The notes: generated by a model from the letters alone, not told the origin. A stretch of 64,000 nt of DNA from Delphinapterus leucas (GCF_002288925.2 NW_022098050.1:6579823-6643822); one strand, 5' to 3'. Shown: positions 25,331 through 39,062, counted from the first letter of the stretch. Translations and numbers: made by a program.

Positions 25331-28300
25331 ACATACTGATGAATATTTAAATATACTTGGTGGTGAATTCATTTCTGAAAGAGAGAGAGAGAAGTCATGG
25401 ACACACGACTTTTTTTTTTTTTAACCCTTCCCCCACCTAAACTACGCCATTTTGCAGAGGAGTTAGAACAGTGCATATTAGAGTTCCAATGGAAGGAAAG
25501 GGCATATCTTGGAGGGATTCAGACAGTCTTCATGGAGTAAGCAGCCTCTGAGATGGGTCCTGAAGAAAAGTAGAGGGGAAAGGGAGAAGAGGAGCCGTGA
25601 GAATAAGAGACAGCGAGAGAATAGGGGCGTGGTGGAGACTACAAGGTAGTTTAGAGGAGAGCAGCATCTCAAGGCGTTTCTTCTGACAAGCAAACAATAA
25701 GGCCTGGAGCACTAGGAAATGAGTCAACATGTTAGGTGGGTTTGGGGTAAACTGTGGAAATATTCAAGGGGTCATAATTTCAGCTAAGCTCTCCTCTCCC
25801 ACCTATTTTGAAAATGAGGTACAGTCATATTCTTTCAGTATGAACAGAAAGGGACCAGAGAAGGTATTTACACAGCCTTGTTCACTGTAACTTGGACAGA
25901 AACCTTCACCTTTTCAATGGAGAAGGGGGATGTGCACTGCAACGGGAATTGCTTAATAAAGCAATTTTGATTTATTGTCAAATACATTAAAATGACTGAG
26001 AATATCCCCGTATGCCTATGTACCAGTTGTATTTCTTTTGGTGGGAACTGTATATTCTTGTCCTTGCCCATTTGTATATGAAGCTTAATACCTTCCCTTC
26101 CATTGGTGTGAACTCTCTTTATCAGTGTTCAGTAACCCATATAAAATGTAACCCTTTTATATGTCAATATTGAAGCAAATTAATTTTCTAGTTTTTTCAA
26201 TTTTAGTTAAATCTATTGATGTCTTCCTTTGTGAATCTCAGTCCTTTGAAGTTATAAAAGCTCTCCAAAGATCTGTTAAATAATTTTATTTTTTTGCTAG
26301 CTTTCCTATGATTTGACTTGCTTACATAAATTCTATTCTGCTGTGGTTTTCTGTTTTGGGGGGGCTGGTTAGATCTAAATTGACTTCTGAATTGCTAATT
26401 AGTTTTCTCAACACTACTTAAAAATCCTTCTTTTCCCTATTATATATACTGTACTCGATCGTATGCCCTGATGAAAGGACTCCTTTGAAGAGGAATGCCT
26501 GGCACTGCCTGGCTGGCAAGCAGTATTTCTTGTCCTGTATCCTTCTAAGTGGATCGGATGCCAAGGGTGTCCTGGGGTATTTTGTGGGTCTGAATGTTTA
26601 GTAGTGTCTAAAAAGAAGACTACCACTGGTGGGTGCTGCAGATTAGGTAACATCTGAAGGGGATTTCTCACAGATGCTTGAAGGAATGAATGCACCAAGA
26701 AGGTCTTCAACTGAGGATGAGACGACACAAGGAGACAGAGCAGCAAAGGAAGGGAAAGGTCATGGTCATCAAGAGGGAAGACAGAGCACATCACACAAAT
26801 TGTTCTACCTCACAACTCTGCCTGGAACCAGCAGGGTACAGATTCAAAGTTGTTTTGGCTCACATGCTACCAGTGACCTCCCTTAGTTTAGGTCCACCTG
26901 GAGCATTTGTAGGGCCTGAGATAAGTGTACCAATGGAAGCCCATGGTACCATATGTCTAAATATTTAAAAGTTATATATCAAAATTACAAATTGCTAAAT
27001 ATGTTCTAATCTTTGATTCATAAGGACCTAGAAGGTTAGGTTCTATTAAGAATTCTTGGGTTCCTCAGATTTCCTTATCAGAACATGGCATCTTGGGATA
27101 TCTGGCCCTTGGCCCCACCCCCAGCTCCATGCCTAATCTTACAGCCTTCCTATGCCATGACTGATATCCCAAGGTACAAGAGGTGCCGGTCCAACCACAG
27201 ATTTTACAACTATGTAACAAGACCACTGACTTCCCTTCTTAGAATGGTGTCTTCTGCCACCCCCTCCTCTACTCATTCTTATTCTTTAATGCTGGGTCAA
27301 TTAAGGCTCTTAGTTACAAGAAACAGAAACCAACTCTGGCTGATTTAAGCAGACAAGGAGTTTATTAATAGGACACTGGATTGCTCACAGAGTGGTAGGG
27401 AGGCCTATAATACCAAGACTGGTGCTATGCAGTCAGAAATAAAACCATGAACTGATCTGACAAGGGTACCACTGCAGCCGTTCTACAACAGCTGCAGCAG
27501 CTTCCACCACTGTCTCTGTTAATGTTAGACGTTGGAAACCTCCAGAGTGCTACTACAACTATCCCAGTAATTGTACCTGCTATTACCTGAGAGTTCCACA
27601 TGGTCTTTGTTTTTTGTCACTAGCTATTACATCATGAGTGGATGTGTCTGACTCATGAAACCCATGTCATATTCCCATATCCTAACTGCCAAGGAGAGCA
27701 AATACCTGGCATTTTTAGCTTCTGTAGTAGAAGGTGGGCTTTGTCCTCCCTCAAGACTCTTAAGATGGGAGATTCTTCAAATACCAGAAGAGGTTTCAGA
27801 CATTGGACAGCCAAAACCAATGAGAAATGACCCCTACATATGGGTTATGTTCTCAAGTCTACCTTTAACTGCCTGTGGGACCTAGCTCATGCAACTTAAC
27901 CGTTCTGGGTTGACAATGAGTCCTCAGTAAAATGATGGGATTTAATTTAGTAATTTCTGAAGTCTCTTAATACCCCCAGGGAATTCTGATTCTTTGAAAA
28001 AGGACTGGCTTGAAAGAATTTGCCACTTCTAAAACTGAAATGTAGTATAAGATATTGTTGATCAAGTTTTAAAAACTGAGTATTGTTCTAATGCCTTGTC
28101 TAGCTATCAAAGGTTGATTTGTCACCATTTTCTTGACCCCTTATCAATGCTGTTTGACAATGGCGCCTCCTAGTGGATGAGGAAACTCCAGCTACAAGTG
28201 ATAGCAAATGATCCTAAGACAGGAGCAGCATGCCCCTCTGTGTGGTTTTCTGAAATTCCCAGAAAAGAAAGGAAGGCAGTTGTGAGCAACAAACTCTGTT

Positions 28301-28990
28301 CTGTTTACTAGGTAAGAACTTTACTGTTAGCCCTCAGTGTTCTCACTAATCCTCACTCCTAAATACCTACCTCCCCAACCTCCAACATTCACATACACAC
28401 ACACTCTCTTCCTCTTTCAGTTAAAGCTCTGAAGGAAAAACCAAAAGAAGGGGAGGGCCTCCAGCTAGAAATCATGATGAGTCATATCACAGAATTTTAC
28501 AACTGGAAGTTTAATTGAAAGACTTGCTTTAGGTCAGTAGCTAATTCATGGCAATTGGGACTAGAACCTCAGCTTCTTGACTCTCAGCCCCCTGTATAAC
28601 CCCATCCTTCCTGCTCACCTTTTTGAAGGAGGAGGTTATACTTTTCCCTTGCTCTAAACATAGACTTTTGTGGTTTGTTGAAAGGATAGTGATATTCTAC
28701 TTCTTTAAGAGGCTTTTAAAAAATTACTGCAAATCCTCACAAGTGAAGAGAATCTCATCTGTGCTTTCTTTCCCGTATGACCAGGAGACAGACAGGGTTT
28801 CATGGTGCTAGGGAGGAACTAAGTTTCCAAAGTACCCTTGTTTCTGCTCCCAGCATGAGGTCTACAGAGTTCATCTAAGACACTGGTTACTATATGGCCC
28901 CCGTTATGTTTGCACAGGGCAAAAGTATCCAAAGACCCAGGTACTCGAACTTCTCTCTTTTCTATCCTGCCTACTCTCCCCAGATCTTTT

Positions 28991-29230
28991 TTTAAATTTA
29001 TTTATTTTTGGCTGCATTGGGTCTTCATTGCTGCGTGCGGGCTTTCTTTAGTTACAGCGAGCAGGGGCCACTCTTCATTGTGGTGCGCGGGCTCTAGAAC
29101 ACAGGCTCAGTAGCTGTGGCGCAGAGGCTCAGTTGCTCCGCGGCATGTGGGATCTTCCCAGACCAGGGCTCGAACCTGCGTCCCCTACCTTGGCAGGCGG
29201 ATTCCCAACCACTGCGCCACCAGGGAAGCC
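28991..29230 (-). mobile_element. CHR-1-type SINE, shortened internally
   Basis: A minus-strand copy flanked by a perfect 15-bp target duplication, CTCCCCAGATCTTTT (28976-28990 and 29231-29245). Read in sense, it goes straight from TTCTAGAGCCCGCG to CACCACAATGAAGAG, so the middle repeats are deleted. It is in the same orientation as CASK. Confidence 0.95.
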
Positions 29231-30339
29231 CTCCCCAGATCTTTTAACTTCATTAATTCTAAAAAAAAAATTAGACCTCTGATCTAATCCTATTTACTTT
29301 CACAGGTGAGAGTCAAGATAGAACCTCTGCCACTCAAAACCAAATCAATCATAATCATTGCATCAGTTGACTTTCTATCCTGCATAAGTTCCTATAACTC
29401 TGGTATGGGGGAATATATTTATGATTCTTTGTAAGTCTCTCCAGCTCTTCTTTCCACCTCTTCTCTCTAGAAATACAGTTCTCCCTCTTGCTCCTTAAAG
29501 CCTTCTCTTCATTTGGAGGCAGGTTCCTCAATGCAGTCCCTGCAACCAATAGCAGTAAAGCTCCTGGCCTATAGGAGGGAGCACACCTTCAAACGATGTA
29601 GATATGAAAACCGCAACATGTTCCTTCTAGCCATTTGTGGAATGCAAGGATTCGGGGTCATTCTTTGACAGTTCTACTTCTGGCGTGTCCTCTGTTTAAC
29701 CGTCTCACAGAACATCTAAAGAACTGTAATAATCATGCCACACTCTGATGTGGTTTTGCAGATGACGAAGGTGGGCTAATTTGGAAAACGATCCCATCTT
29801 GAGCAAACACATCAGGGATTAAAAAATCACACAGTTAATTATTGATTTTGTTTTCATTTTACCACCATTTGTACTCTGAAATCAAACTGGCTGGTATAAT
29901 TCTTACTTCTAGGCAAGTTCCTAGCTAACATGAAAATGTTAATGTTGGTACTTATAAAACTAGAGATATAAACAAAAACAGAGGCATAGGTGTCTGCCCA
30001 AGGTTAAATTGTTCTAATTTAGCAAGAAAAATGGAACAATTACTATGCCCTCACGAGAAGATTCCATATGCCCATGAATTATTTCCAAGTTTCAAACATG
30101 ACAAAGAAAGAAAATGGAATTTTTGACTGTTCAAATAACATCACGGCCAATTTGCAAACAGCAACAAAACTCTGTATGTGGACAAATAAAAGTCAGCAGT
30201 TAACTAGAAAGATCCTTTGAGTATTACAGGAAGACACAGATCCCTAAATTTATTATCCTCATAAACTATGATTTTCACATCAGTCACTCCTCTGGAATAA
30301 GATACTGAAGGTTCCTGTTAAATGCAGATACGTTAATAG

Positions 30340-30590
30340 CTAACAACAAAGATTTACCGAGCATTTAACTACACGCCAAGTACCATTTTAAGAGCTTTAC
30401 ATGTAATAACTTACTTAACCCTCATAACAACACAAAGAGACAGGTACAGATGAGGAAACTGAGGCTTAAGACAAATGTTATTATATAACTTGTCCAAGGT
30501 CACACGGTTAGAAAGTAGCAGAGTCGGGATTTGAACCTAAGCAATCTGGCTCCAGAATCCTGGCTCTTAACCTCTAATCCTGAGGCTCTG
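30340..30590 (+). mobile_element. MIR SINE
   Basis: MIR landmarks in order: TTTACCGAGCATTTAACTAC, GAGCTTTACATGTAATAAC, GATGAGGAAACTGAGGC, TCCAAGGTCACACGGTTAG, GTCGGGATTTGAACC. A short GACAAT repeat follows at 30607-30625. Confidence 0.9.
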
Positions 30591-30899
30591 TAATAAACAG
30601 AATTTATGACAATGACAATGACAATGAAGGTCATGGTAAGACTATCTAGTGTTTTGATTATCAGAATACTCCCACATTTCATTTCATTCTCACAAGTTGG
30701 TAGGGTAGAAACTGAGGTGCCAAGAGGTGAAATGGGCCCTGTTCTAATGGTTATGACTCCTCAACTTCACCTCAAGCCCAGATTCTTCTCCTGGGGGCCA
30801 GATTCATATGGGCAGCTGTGTACCATACATCACCAGGTAGGTGTCCCACAGTCACCACAGACTTGGATGGTCCAAAAGTAAATTAGTAATTTTCTTCCC

Positions 30900-31600
30900 C
30901 GAACCTTATCTCTCTAAAGGGGATAGTCTTTCTTCAATTTGGGAAAGTTTTGGACTATTATCTTTTTGAGTAAGGTCTCCCCTCTTCCATCATTCCCTCT
31001 ACATTCTACTTCTGGAATTCTGTATGAATTTGTGTATGTTGGATCTTCTCAATGTGGCTTCCATGACTCTTAGCTTCTCTTTCATACTTACTGTCTCTGT
31101 TTAACTGTGATTTGTTCTATGTTGGTTCTTCAATACCGTCTTTTGACTTGGCCGTATTGATTCCAAACACAGACATACAGTGCACACACACACATGCACA
31201 TGCTCTCTGAAGGATTTTTCAACATTTACCAAATAGAACAGCCTCTTGTTCTATGAATGCTACCTGTTCTCTTTATCTTTTTGAGGACTCTGAAGTCCCT
31301 TTCAGATTTTCCTATTATTTCCATTTCCTTTAGACCAAATTTCCTATGTTGAGTTTGTTTCAGGATGTTAGTTTTTCCTTGTGTGCTTTGAAAATTTCAT
31401 TTGAACACTAATCTTAAGTGGGGATTTCTTGTTTTTGTTTTTCTTTTTCGGTCCCCCTGAGCTATCTCTTTATATATGATGGCTAGAGCTTTTCTTAGCC
31501 ACTGTTTAAGGTGGAGCGTCTCTGTCTCATCCCTGAATTTCATGTGGTGAGCTAGACTCCAGTTCCCTTCCCTTTAGGGGCTCTCAGTCTCTGTTACAAT
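30900..31600 (-). mobile_element. probable old L1 fragment, antisense
   Basis: T- and C-rich text with GGATCTTCTCAATGTGGCTTC and TTTTTGAGGACTCTGAAGTCC looks like a reversed old L1 5' region. I rely on pattern only. Confidence 0.4.
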
Positions 31601-31764
31601 GAAGAAGTTGAACTCCAAAATCCCATCTTGACTGGAATTCTTTACTGACTTTAATTTCGACCCTCTACTACATTTTTCATACGGAGTCTAGGGGTCTCTC
31701 TACAGTGTACAAATCCGATTATATTATTACCTTGGTAAAATTATTTCTATGTGCTCTACCACCT

Positions 31765-32055
31765 ACAGAATAAACTTTAAAGTCTGATCAAATGTCACCT
31801 CCTCAGAAAGGGCTTCTGTGAACACCCTATCTGAAGTAGCATCCTCATCACTCTCTATCTCTTACGTGGCCCCTGTTCTTCATAGCACTTATCATTACTG
31901 GCTATTAATACCACACATTTACTGTTAGTTTGTCTCTTCCACTAGAATATAAGTTTCATGTCGGCATAGACTTTGAATTACTCACTGTTAAATCCTCAGC
32001 ACCTAGAACAGTGCCTGGAACATTGTAGGCATTCAATAAACACTTGTGAATGGAT
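31765..32055 (+). mobile_element. L2 LINE, 3' end
   Basis: Clear L2 tail: AATGTCACCTCCTCAGAAAG, CTTCATAGCACTTATCATT, TCCACTAGAATATAAG, then GAACAGTGCCTGGAACATTG and the closing TTCAATAAACACTTGTGAAT. Confidence 0.85.
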
Positions 32056-32094
32056 GTATTAAATCCTTAACATGGCAGCAAAAGCCCTAGACAT

Positions 32095-32310
32095 ATCAGA
32101 GCAATTAAGAGTGAGGGCTCTAGAGTCAAACTGCCTAGGTTGGAATCCTGGCTGCAGCACACCAACTTTGTGACCTTGAGCAAGCCACAACCTCCTAAGC
32201 TGCAGTTTTCTCATCTGTAAAATGGGTTTAGTAATTAACCTTAGTGGGTTGTTGAGAGGAATTAACAGACAATAAGCAAGTATAAAGTGTAGCAGTGCAG
32301 TTACACACAT
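32095..32310 (+). mobile_element. MIR SINE
   Basis: It includes TCAAACTGCCTAGGTTGGAA, TGTGACCTTGAGCAAGCCAC and TCTCATCTGTAAAATGGG, the standard MIR blocks, directly after an L2 tail. Confidence 0.9.
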
Positions 32311-33009
32311 CACCACAGGTTTTTATTATTACATGTCCAAGCTCATCTCCAGTCATTCTCTCATCTTGTACCTTGCTCCAAAGTAACAGCCCACTATTAT
32401 TAATAGTTCCCCAACCATATAAGCTGAGTCAGATTTCTGGCCATTCCACATGCTCTTTGCCTTGCCTATAATGCTTACCTCCTTTCCCACTCATACAGTC
32501 AATTTGCCTCCCATACACTATTAAACTCTTCCACTGAGAACCCTAGCCCAAGCATGGAAACAGAAGTGGGCTTTTATTTGCCCTGGCTGGACATGGAACA
32601 GATCCCAGATTCAAAAGGAGGTTATCCATAGGGGGTCAGGTCAATACCTTAGGATACTCAGGGTTTTAGAAGAGAAGGAGGAAACTGAGATAATCAGATA
32701 AATTCATTCACTCATTCATTCATATGCTCTTATTCTGTCTGGAATGTCAAGTAAGAGAAGCAGAAGGAAATACTTGGCCTTTCAGGTCATGCAGACTTGG
32801 GGACTGGGGCGCCTGTTTGGGGCTATGTGCAAGTCCTTGAGTAAACAGGGCAAGCTGGTCTTTCCAGAGCAAAGTAGATGCAAAACCCCAAGGGATGAAG
32901 GGAGTAGTGACCCGTTTCCTGAGGTTTTTCTTTCTCATTCTTATGAGGCCTGACTTCATTCTGTTTCCTTTCTTTACATTTCATGAGATTCCTATATCTT
33001 TACAACTTT

Positions 33010-33170
33010 CCTCTAGTTTTGTCCCTGCCATTACCACTTGGCAAACTCCTGGTCATCCTTCAAACCTCAGTATTGTCTCCTCTATGAGGGGTCTTTCTCT
33101 TCTTTCCTCTCTTCGTCCTTCTCATTATAATTGTTTCCATGTCCATCCACCTCTGTCCTGAGCTTCTAGC
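33010..33170 (+). mobile_element. L2 LINE fragment
   Basis: The text GGTCATCCTTCAAACCTCAG, then TTGTCTCCTCTATGAGGGGT is the L2 3' region before its tail. Confidence 0.5.
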
Positions 33171-33260
33171 TATATCTCTTAAAAGGCATTAAGAAACAAA
33201 AATTACTAAATGGATAAAGTTGGTGACAGAGTTAGGACAATAGTACAGGCCTCTCCATTT

Positions 33261-33447
33261 GTCCTCTAATATTTCACTCTCTCTCTCTCTCACTAAGGAA
33301 ATGAGCTACCAGATAGGGATACCAAATGGGAGCAAAGAGATACCAAGAGAGCATATAGGGAGCATATCTCAGAACTGAGCTCATGCATCACATGGATATT
33401 GGTTGAAGATTAAGGGAGTTTAGTGAAGGATGGAACCAAGAAGTGCC
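33261..33447 (+). repeat. local direct duplication, left copy
   Basis: 187 bp starting GTCCTCTAATATTTCACTCT. It is nearly identical to 34388-34581: about one mismatch in the first 128 bp, then a short changed patch with an insertion in the right copy, then about 40 identical bases to AAGAAGTGCC. It includes a short CT repeat. Family unknown. Confidence 0.9.
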
Positions 33448-33724
33448 GAAAAGCTTCATTTCCCCACAATGTTGTTCTCGATATACTCTCTTTACCTGGC
33501 TTCTGTGACATCCTGTTGTCATGATTTTCTTTCCAGCTCTTGAGCTATTCCTTTGCTATCTCATTTGCTAGCTATTCCTCCTGTTCTACACCCAACCCTT
33601 TCAAATTTGGAAGATCCTCAGTCCCCAAGCCTTCTCCTCTCCCTCTATACATGCTTCTAAACCATGTAAATAGCAACCATCCCAAAATCTCTGTATCTAT
33701 CAAAGATCTCTCTCTGTGCTCCTA

Positions 33725-34215
33725 ATCTACATATTCAGCTTCATCTTTAGCAACTTCACTCAGATGTCTCACAGAAACTTCAAACTCAACATGTCCAAAA
33801 CATATTTCACCATCTATTTCCAGGTACCATCATCTTATTAGGTGCTCGAGCCAGAGACCAGAGTCAACTTTGACTCCTGCTTCCTTACTTCCTTCATCCA
33901 ATCATCAAATCCTGTCCATTCTAATTCCTAAATATCTTCAGGTTCTACTCACTTCCTTTCATCTCACTGACACTGATCTATCCTAGCTGTCAACATGCAT
34001 ACTAAATCACTGTAATGGCCTCCTAATTCTCCCCACATCCAAATCCAACCCTATAGCAATACTGTAGCCAAAGAATGCTTTAAAAATGGAAGTCTGATCA
34101 TATAATTTTGCTTATGATGGCATCCGCATCTTTAAGATAAAATCCAAAATCCTTGCCATGTCTTAAAAAGCTCATCAAGATTTTGCCCCTATTTCTTGTG
34201 AACCTCTTGAGCCCT
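33725..34215 (+). mobile_element. L2 LINE fragment, ORF2 end region
   Basis: It has the L2 blocks AACTCAACATGTCCAAAAC, TGACTCCTGCTTCCTTAC, TGTAATGGCCTCCTAATTCT and AGATAAAATCCAAAATCCTT. It lies between the two copies of a local duplication. Confidence 0.65.
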
Positions 34216-34387
34216 CTATGGTGTGCATGAGAATTATGAAGAGTATCTTTAAGACAAACAATACTTTCTAGAGTCTGGCAAAAAGACAGAATACATTTTT
34301 CATACCCCCATACTAATATTCAAAGACACTGCTATTGACTCAAGACAACAACCAGTAAAGGGACAAATGACCTTATCTCTACTTCGA

Positions 34388-34581
34388 GTCCTCTAATATT
34401 TCACTCTCTCTCTCTCTCACTAAGGAAATGAGCTACCAGACAGGGATACCAAATGGGAGCAAAGAGATACCAAGAGAGCATATAGGGAGCATATCTCAGA
34501 ACTGAGCTCATGCATAGCATGAGCACTGGATATTGATTGAGGAATAAGGGAGTTTAGTGAAGGATGGAACCAAGAAGTGCC
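34388..34581 (+). repeat. local direct duplication, right copy
   Basis: The partner of 33261-33447, offset by 1127 bp. Its changed patch reads CATAGCATGAGCACTGGATA where the left copy has CATCACATGGATA. The flanks outside the matched part do not align well. Confidence 0.9.
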
Positions 34582-34789
34582 AAAAAATTCTCTTGGGGCC
34601 AGTAACCTCACAATGATATGAAATCCACTCTACTTAACAGCATTCTGGTCAAGTCCACAGATATGGACTAAGGCCATAAAAATAAAACAGAATTTATCTA
34701 CAACTCTGTCTAGATTTATACATGTAAGGTCAGTTTTAGAATGAAATGAGATATTTACTAATTAATATGACTGAGAGATTAGTTCAGTT

Positions 34790-35350
34790 CTTTAGATTAC
34801 AATGTAAAGTCTACAATTCTCATACAATGCTGGTAGGAATGCAAAGTGGTACAACATTTATGGAAGGAATCTGGCATTAACAACAGTATGAAATGATGTA
34901 TGCATAAGGTTATTAATGTAAAAGAAGAAGACTGGAAATGATCCAAATGTCCATCAATAGGGAACTGGCTTAATAAACAATTCTATATCCATAATGGAGT
35001 ACTAAGCAGATATAAATAGGAATGAAGGAGATGTCTACATATTGCTATGGAGAGATCGCTGGTATTTTCATATTGTTAAATTAAAAATTATCAAAGTTTA
35101 GTAGAGAGTATATAAGACTGTGTAAGAAGGAGGTGCTATAAAAACATAAATATATACATATTTTCTTATATTTTCAAACAGAAATAGTGAAAAATAAAAT
35201 TAAAACTAATTTTACAAAATAATTTCCTCTAAGGTGGGAAGTGAATGGGGACGGGGATGCAAGCCAGACCTTTCTGAATGAACCCTATTCATAAGTTTGA
35301 CTTTCCAATCATGTATATGTTTTTCATAATCTAAAAACAAAATTAAGTCA
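34790..35350 (+). mobile_element. old L1, 3' end
   Basis: An ORF2-end and 3' UTR text: CAATGCTGGTAGGAATGCAA, AATGTCCATCAATAGGGAAC, then TAATGGAGTACTAAGCAG. Strongly diverged and without frames. Confidence 0.65.
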
Positions 35351-35789
35351 AGAAGAAATAAGAGGCAATCCCTAAAATTAAACTGATGCAGATATCTGAG
35401 TAAGATCAGGAGAGTATATCAGTGCAATACCCTGGTTGTGATATCATACTAGTTTTGCAAAATGTTAATGTTGGGAGAAACTGGGCAACATCTATTCAAT
35501 ACAAGGATCTCTAAACCTAACTCTATGTCAGGCTTGTGGCATAACCACAAAGAGAACAGTTATTTAAGTGACTTTAAAATCCAGTGTTTTGATTGTGCAT
35601 CCCTACTGGGATACACTCAAGGATGAAAAGAAGGGCTAAGAAATCCTAATCTGTATTCAGTAGTCTTACTTTTATTATATATTTAAACTAGTAGGAGGAA
35701 ACAAGTATGTTAATGTGGCAAGAAACCCCGATTTTCAGTGAAAAGATGTACAAATATAAAATTTTAAAAATTAAGCAAAATTTTACTAA

Positions 35790-36175
35790 ATTATGCTAAA
35801 TATTATGTTGAGTGAAATAAGTCAGAGAAAGACATGATGTGACTTATATGTGGAATCTAAAAAATAAAGCAAAGGAGTGAATATAACAAAAAAGAAACAG
35901 ACTCACAGATATAAATAGAGAAACAAACTTGTGGTTACCAGTGGGGAGGGGTGGGGGCAAGGGGTAGGGGATTAAGAGGTACAAACTATTATGTTATAAA
36001 ATAAATAAGCTACAAGGATATATCATACAACACAGAGAATACAGGCAATGTTTTATAATAATTAGAAATGGAGTACAACCTTTAAAAGTTCTGAATCGCT
36101 ATACTGTATACCTGTAACATACATATTATATCAACTATACCTAAATTTAAAAAATAATTTAAAAATTAAAAAAAC
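35790..36175 (+). mobile_element. L1, 3' end
   Basis: It carries the landmarks of an L1 3' UTR: AGTGAAATAAGTCAGAGAAAG, AACAAACTTGTGGTTACCAG, a G-rich run GGGGAGGGGTGGGGGCAAGG, and TGTATACCTGTAACATACA, with an A-rich end. Confidence 0.75.
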
Positions 36176-36189
36176 TAAGTAAAAACTGT

Positions 36190-37400
36190 ATAATTTCTTT
36201 CTTGCTTTTGAAAAACTTTATATTATGGAAAATTTCAAAAGTAGAAAGTGTAGAGTAATGAAGGCTCATATATCCATTACCCTGCTCCAATAATTAACAA
36301 CTCACTGGCTAATCCTATTTTACCTATACTTCAACCCAGTACCCACTGCTCACCCCTCACCTGATTCTGAAGCAAATCCCAGGCTTTATGCATAAATATT
36401 TCAGTACTTACCTCCAAAATGTAGAAACTCTTTTTGTAAAATAACTAAAATTATAAAATCATACACTAAAGACTTTAACAATTCCTTATTATCTAATAAA
36501 TGTCTCACTAAATAAAAATCCGTAATTGTTACTTTAAACTGGAAATAATGGTGTAAACTCATAGTTTCATGTTTGTTTGCTTGTTTAATTATGATCGAAG
36601 AAAGCTTTTTAGTTTCTAATAACTTTAGATTTACATAAAAATTGCAAAGATGGTACAGAGAGTTCCTGTATACCCCTCACTCAACTTCCCCTAATGTTAA
36701 CATCTTAGGCAACTACAGTAAACATGTCAAAACTAAGAGAGTAATACTGGTACATTACTATTAACTCAACTCCAGATTGTATTTGGACTTCACGGTTTGT
36801 TGACTAATGTACTTTCTTTGTTCTGAAGTTTTTTTCATTTTTAGATGACTGCTGTGGGTTTTGGGGGAAGGCTACCACAGAGGTGAAGTGCCTTTCTCAG
36901 AACACCACCTCAGGGGGCACGTGATATCCACATGACTTATCATCAGTGATGTTAACTTGATTCTTTGGTTAAGAGGGGTCAGCCAGGTTTCTCCACTGTA
37001 AACTTACTATGTTCCCCTTTCTACGCTCTGTTCTTCAAAAGCGGGGTCACTAAGTCCAGTCTACTCTTAAGGTGGGAGGGGATTATCTACATATATTATT
37101 TGGAATTCTTCTGTAAGGAAGGTTTGTTTCTTCTTTCCCATTTATTTATTTGTTCAATAATTTCTTTATATTGGTATGGGCTCATATATACTTAATTTAT
37201 ACCTTGGGTTATAGTCTAGTACTATGCTATTTATTTTGTTGCCCAAATTGTTCCAGTTTCGGTCACTGGGAGCTCTTTCAGGTTGGTCCCTGTGACCTTT
37301 TCACATGTCCCCATCTTTTTGTTTTTTGACCACTTCCTAACTTCCAGGCACTGTAAAATGCTCCAGGCTTACTTGTATTTTCTCTGCCCCAGTCCTAGAA
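36190..37400. mobile_element. old L1-associated or medium-reiterated repeat
   Basis: The text has recognisable blocks such as GAAGCAAATCCCAGGCTTTA, GAGTTCCTGTATACCCCTC, GGTTTCTCCACTGTAAACTT and TTATTTGGAATTCTTCTGTA. I know these from old L1 untranslated regions in mammals, but I cannot fix the family or orientation. Confidence 0.45.
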
Positions 37401-37789
37401 TAATAATTTCTCTAAAGAGCCTCAGTTCCTTCTATTAGAGAATGTATTTATAAATGAATATGTGGGTGTGGGCTTGCTCATTACTACTGCAGTGTAGTTG
37501 CTTCTAAGGTCCTCTCAGTGGCAGAAACGTATGTATGTGTACTAACCCATTCACATGTATCTATATTTATTTCTGTATCTATCTACCTGTATGTACATAT
37601 GTATATATAAGTACATATGTATATATACATGCAAACACATATCTATACATACGTGTGCGTGTACACATATTAAACTAAATATGTTGTCATTCCACCACCT
37701 CCAATTCTAATCCAGCACCACAGGGTTCATTCTAGCCTTCATTCTTGCTTATTTGTAACTTTTTTCTCTGACAGAATTTTAAACTTCTG

Positions 37790-38110
37790 CATATTTAAAA
37801 AAGTCAATATACAAAAAAGTCCAATAATGTAAACAAAATTAAAAAGGCAAATTTCGGCAAAATATTTGCAAATACATGAAAAAGGTAAATATCCTTAGTA
37901 AATAAAGAATTCTTACAAAATGACAAAAAACTGAAGAAAGTGAACAGATGAAAAAGAAATGGGTAAACATACATTTAAAATATTTGACCACACTAGCAAC
38001 AAAATAAATGCAGATTAAACCAAAATGTCATTCTGACCTATCAAAACGTAAACATGAATGCTCTCATCTACCACTGGTTTGAATATAAATTGGTACAATC
38101 TTTATGAAGA
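37790..38110 (+). mobile_element. old L1 ORF2 fragment
   Basis: The end part of ORF2: GCAAATACATGAAAAAGG, TGGGTAAACATACATTTAAA, then ACCACTGGTTTGAATATAA. All frames are broken. Confidence 0.55.
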
Positions 38111-39042
38111 ATAACATGACACTATGTAAAAGGAGTTTTAATTCTATTGGCTAGACTTCTGATAGGTGATGTGTCTCAGTGAAGACAACAGAAAGGTTGG
38201 ATATAAAAAACTTCCTTAAAGCATCAACGTACTAACCAAATTGTCAGGAATATTGGCTAAAGAATGGGAACTCAGAGAGGTAAAGCCAAGGATCAGAGTC
38301 CTTCTTGTCCTGGGGACATTTGCTTATACAGCAGATCTCTAAGGGGAAAAAAGTCAGAATTCAGGGTAATATCATAAACTACTCTCCAGCGTTGACCTAA
38401 GACCCTAAAGAGCTAGCGGTGAACCGGAAGTGATCAGCCCCTTCACATACTTGCAATCTGGCTTTCTCTCTGAATGGCCCTGAAAATCTAAGCCTTGAAC
38501 CTTGATTAAGATAGTCCCAGACTGCTAGTGCTTAAAGGTGCCTAGTAAAAGCAAATTAGAGTTCTCTCTAGAGGAAGAAAGCATCGTTCAACGCCAATAA
38601 TTTTCAAAATAATTTCTAGCACACGGTCAAAATGAATCAGGTACATAAAAGGGTAAGATATTTTGACCAAGAACCAGCAAAAATGACAGATAATAAAGAC
38701 AAACAGGGATTTCATATACTGAGATTATCCAACATAGATTATTAAATAATGAAGTTTTACTGTGTCCCAGAACATAAAAGCTGAGCTTGAATTTTTTTTG
38801 CAAAAAAAGAGAAAAAATATAGATTTTAAAAAGGAAAAACACAAAATTCAGAAAAGAAGGTAGAAAATATAGAGAATACCATAAGGTATGCTTATATCTA
38901 TACTTAATTGGGTCACAAAGGTGATGAGAGAAAGAAAAAGGCAGAGGCAATATCTGAAGAGATAATGGCTGAGAATATTCCCTAACCATAAATAATATCA
39001 ATACACTGATTCAAGAGACCTAAAAACCTAAGGCAGGATTAA

Positions 39043-39062
39043 AACACACACACACATACACA
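39043..39062. repeat. CA dinucleotide repeat
   Basis: A short ACACACAC stretch with one ACAT step, inside old L1 sequence. Confidence 0.85.

Noticed and set aside
37560..37680. Repeated GTACATATGTATATA-type text, which could be taken for a CRISPR-like or regulatory array
   Set aside because: It is AT-rich simple-sequence DNA with irregular spacing and no conserved unit with unique spacers.
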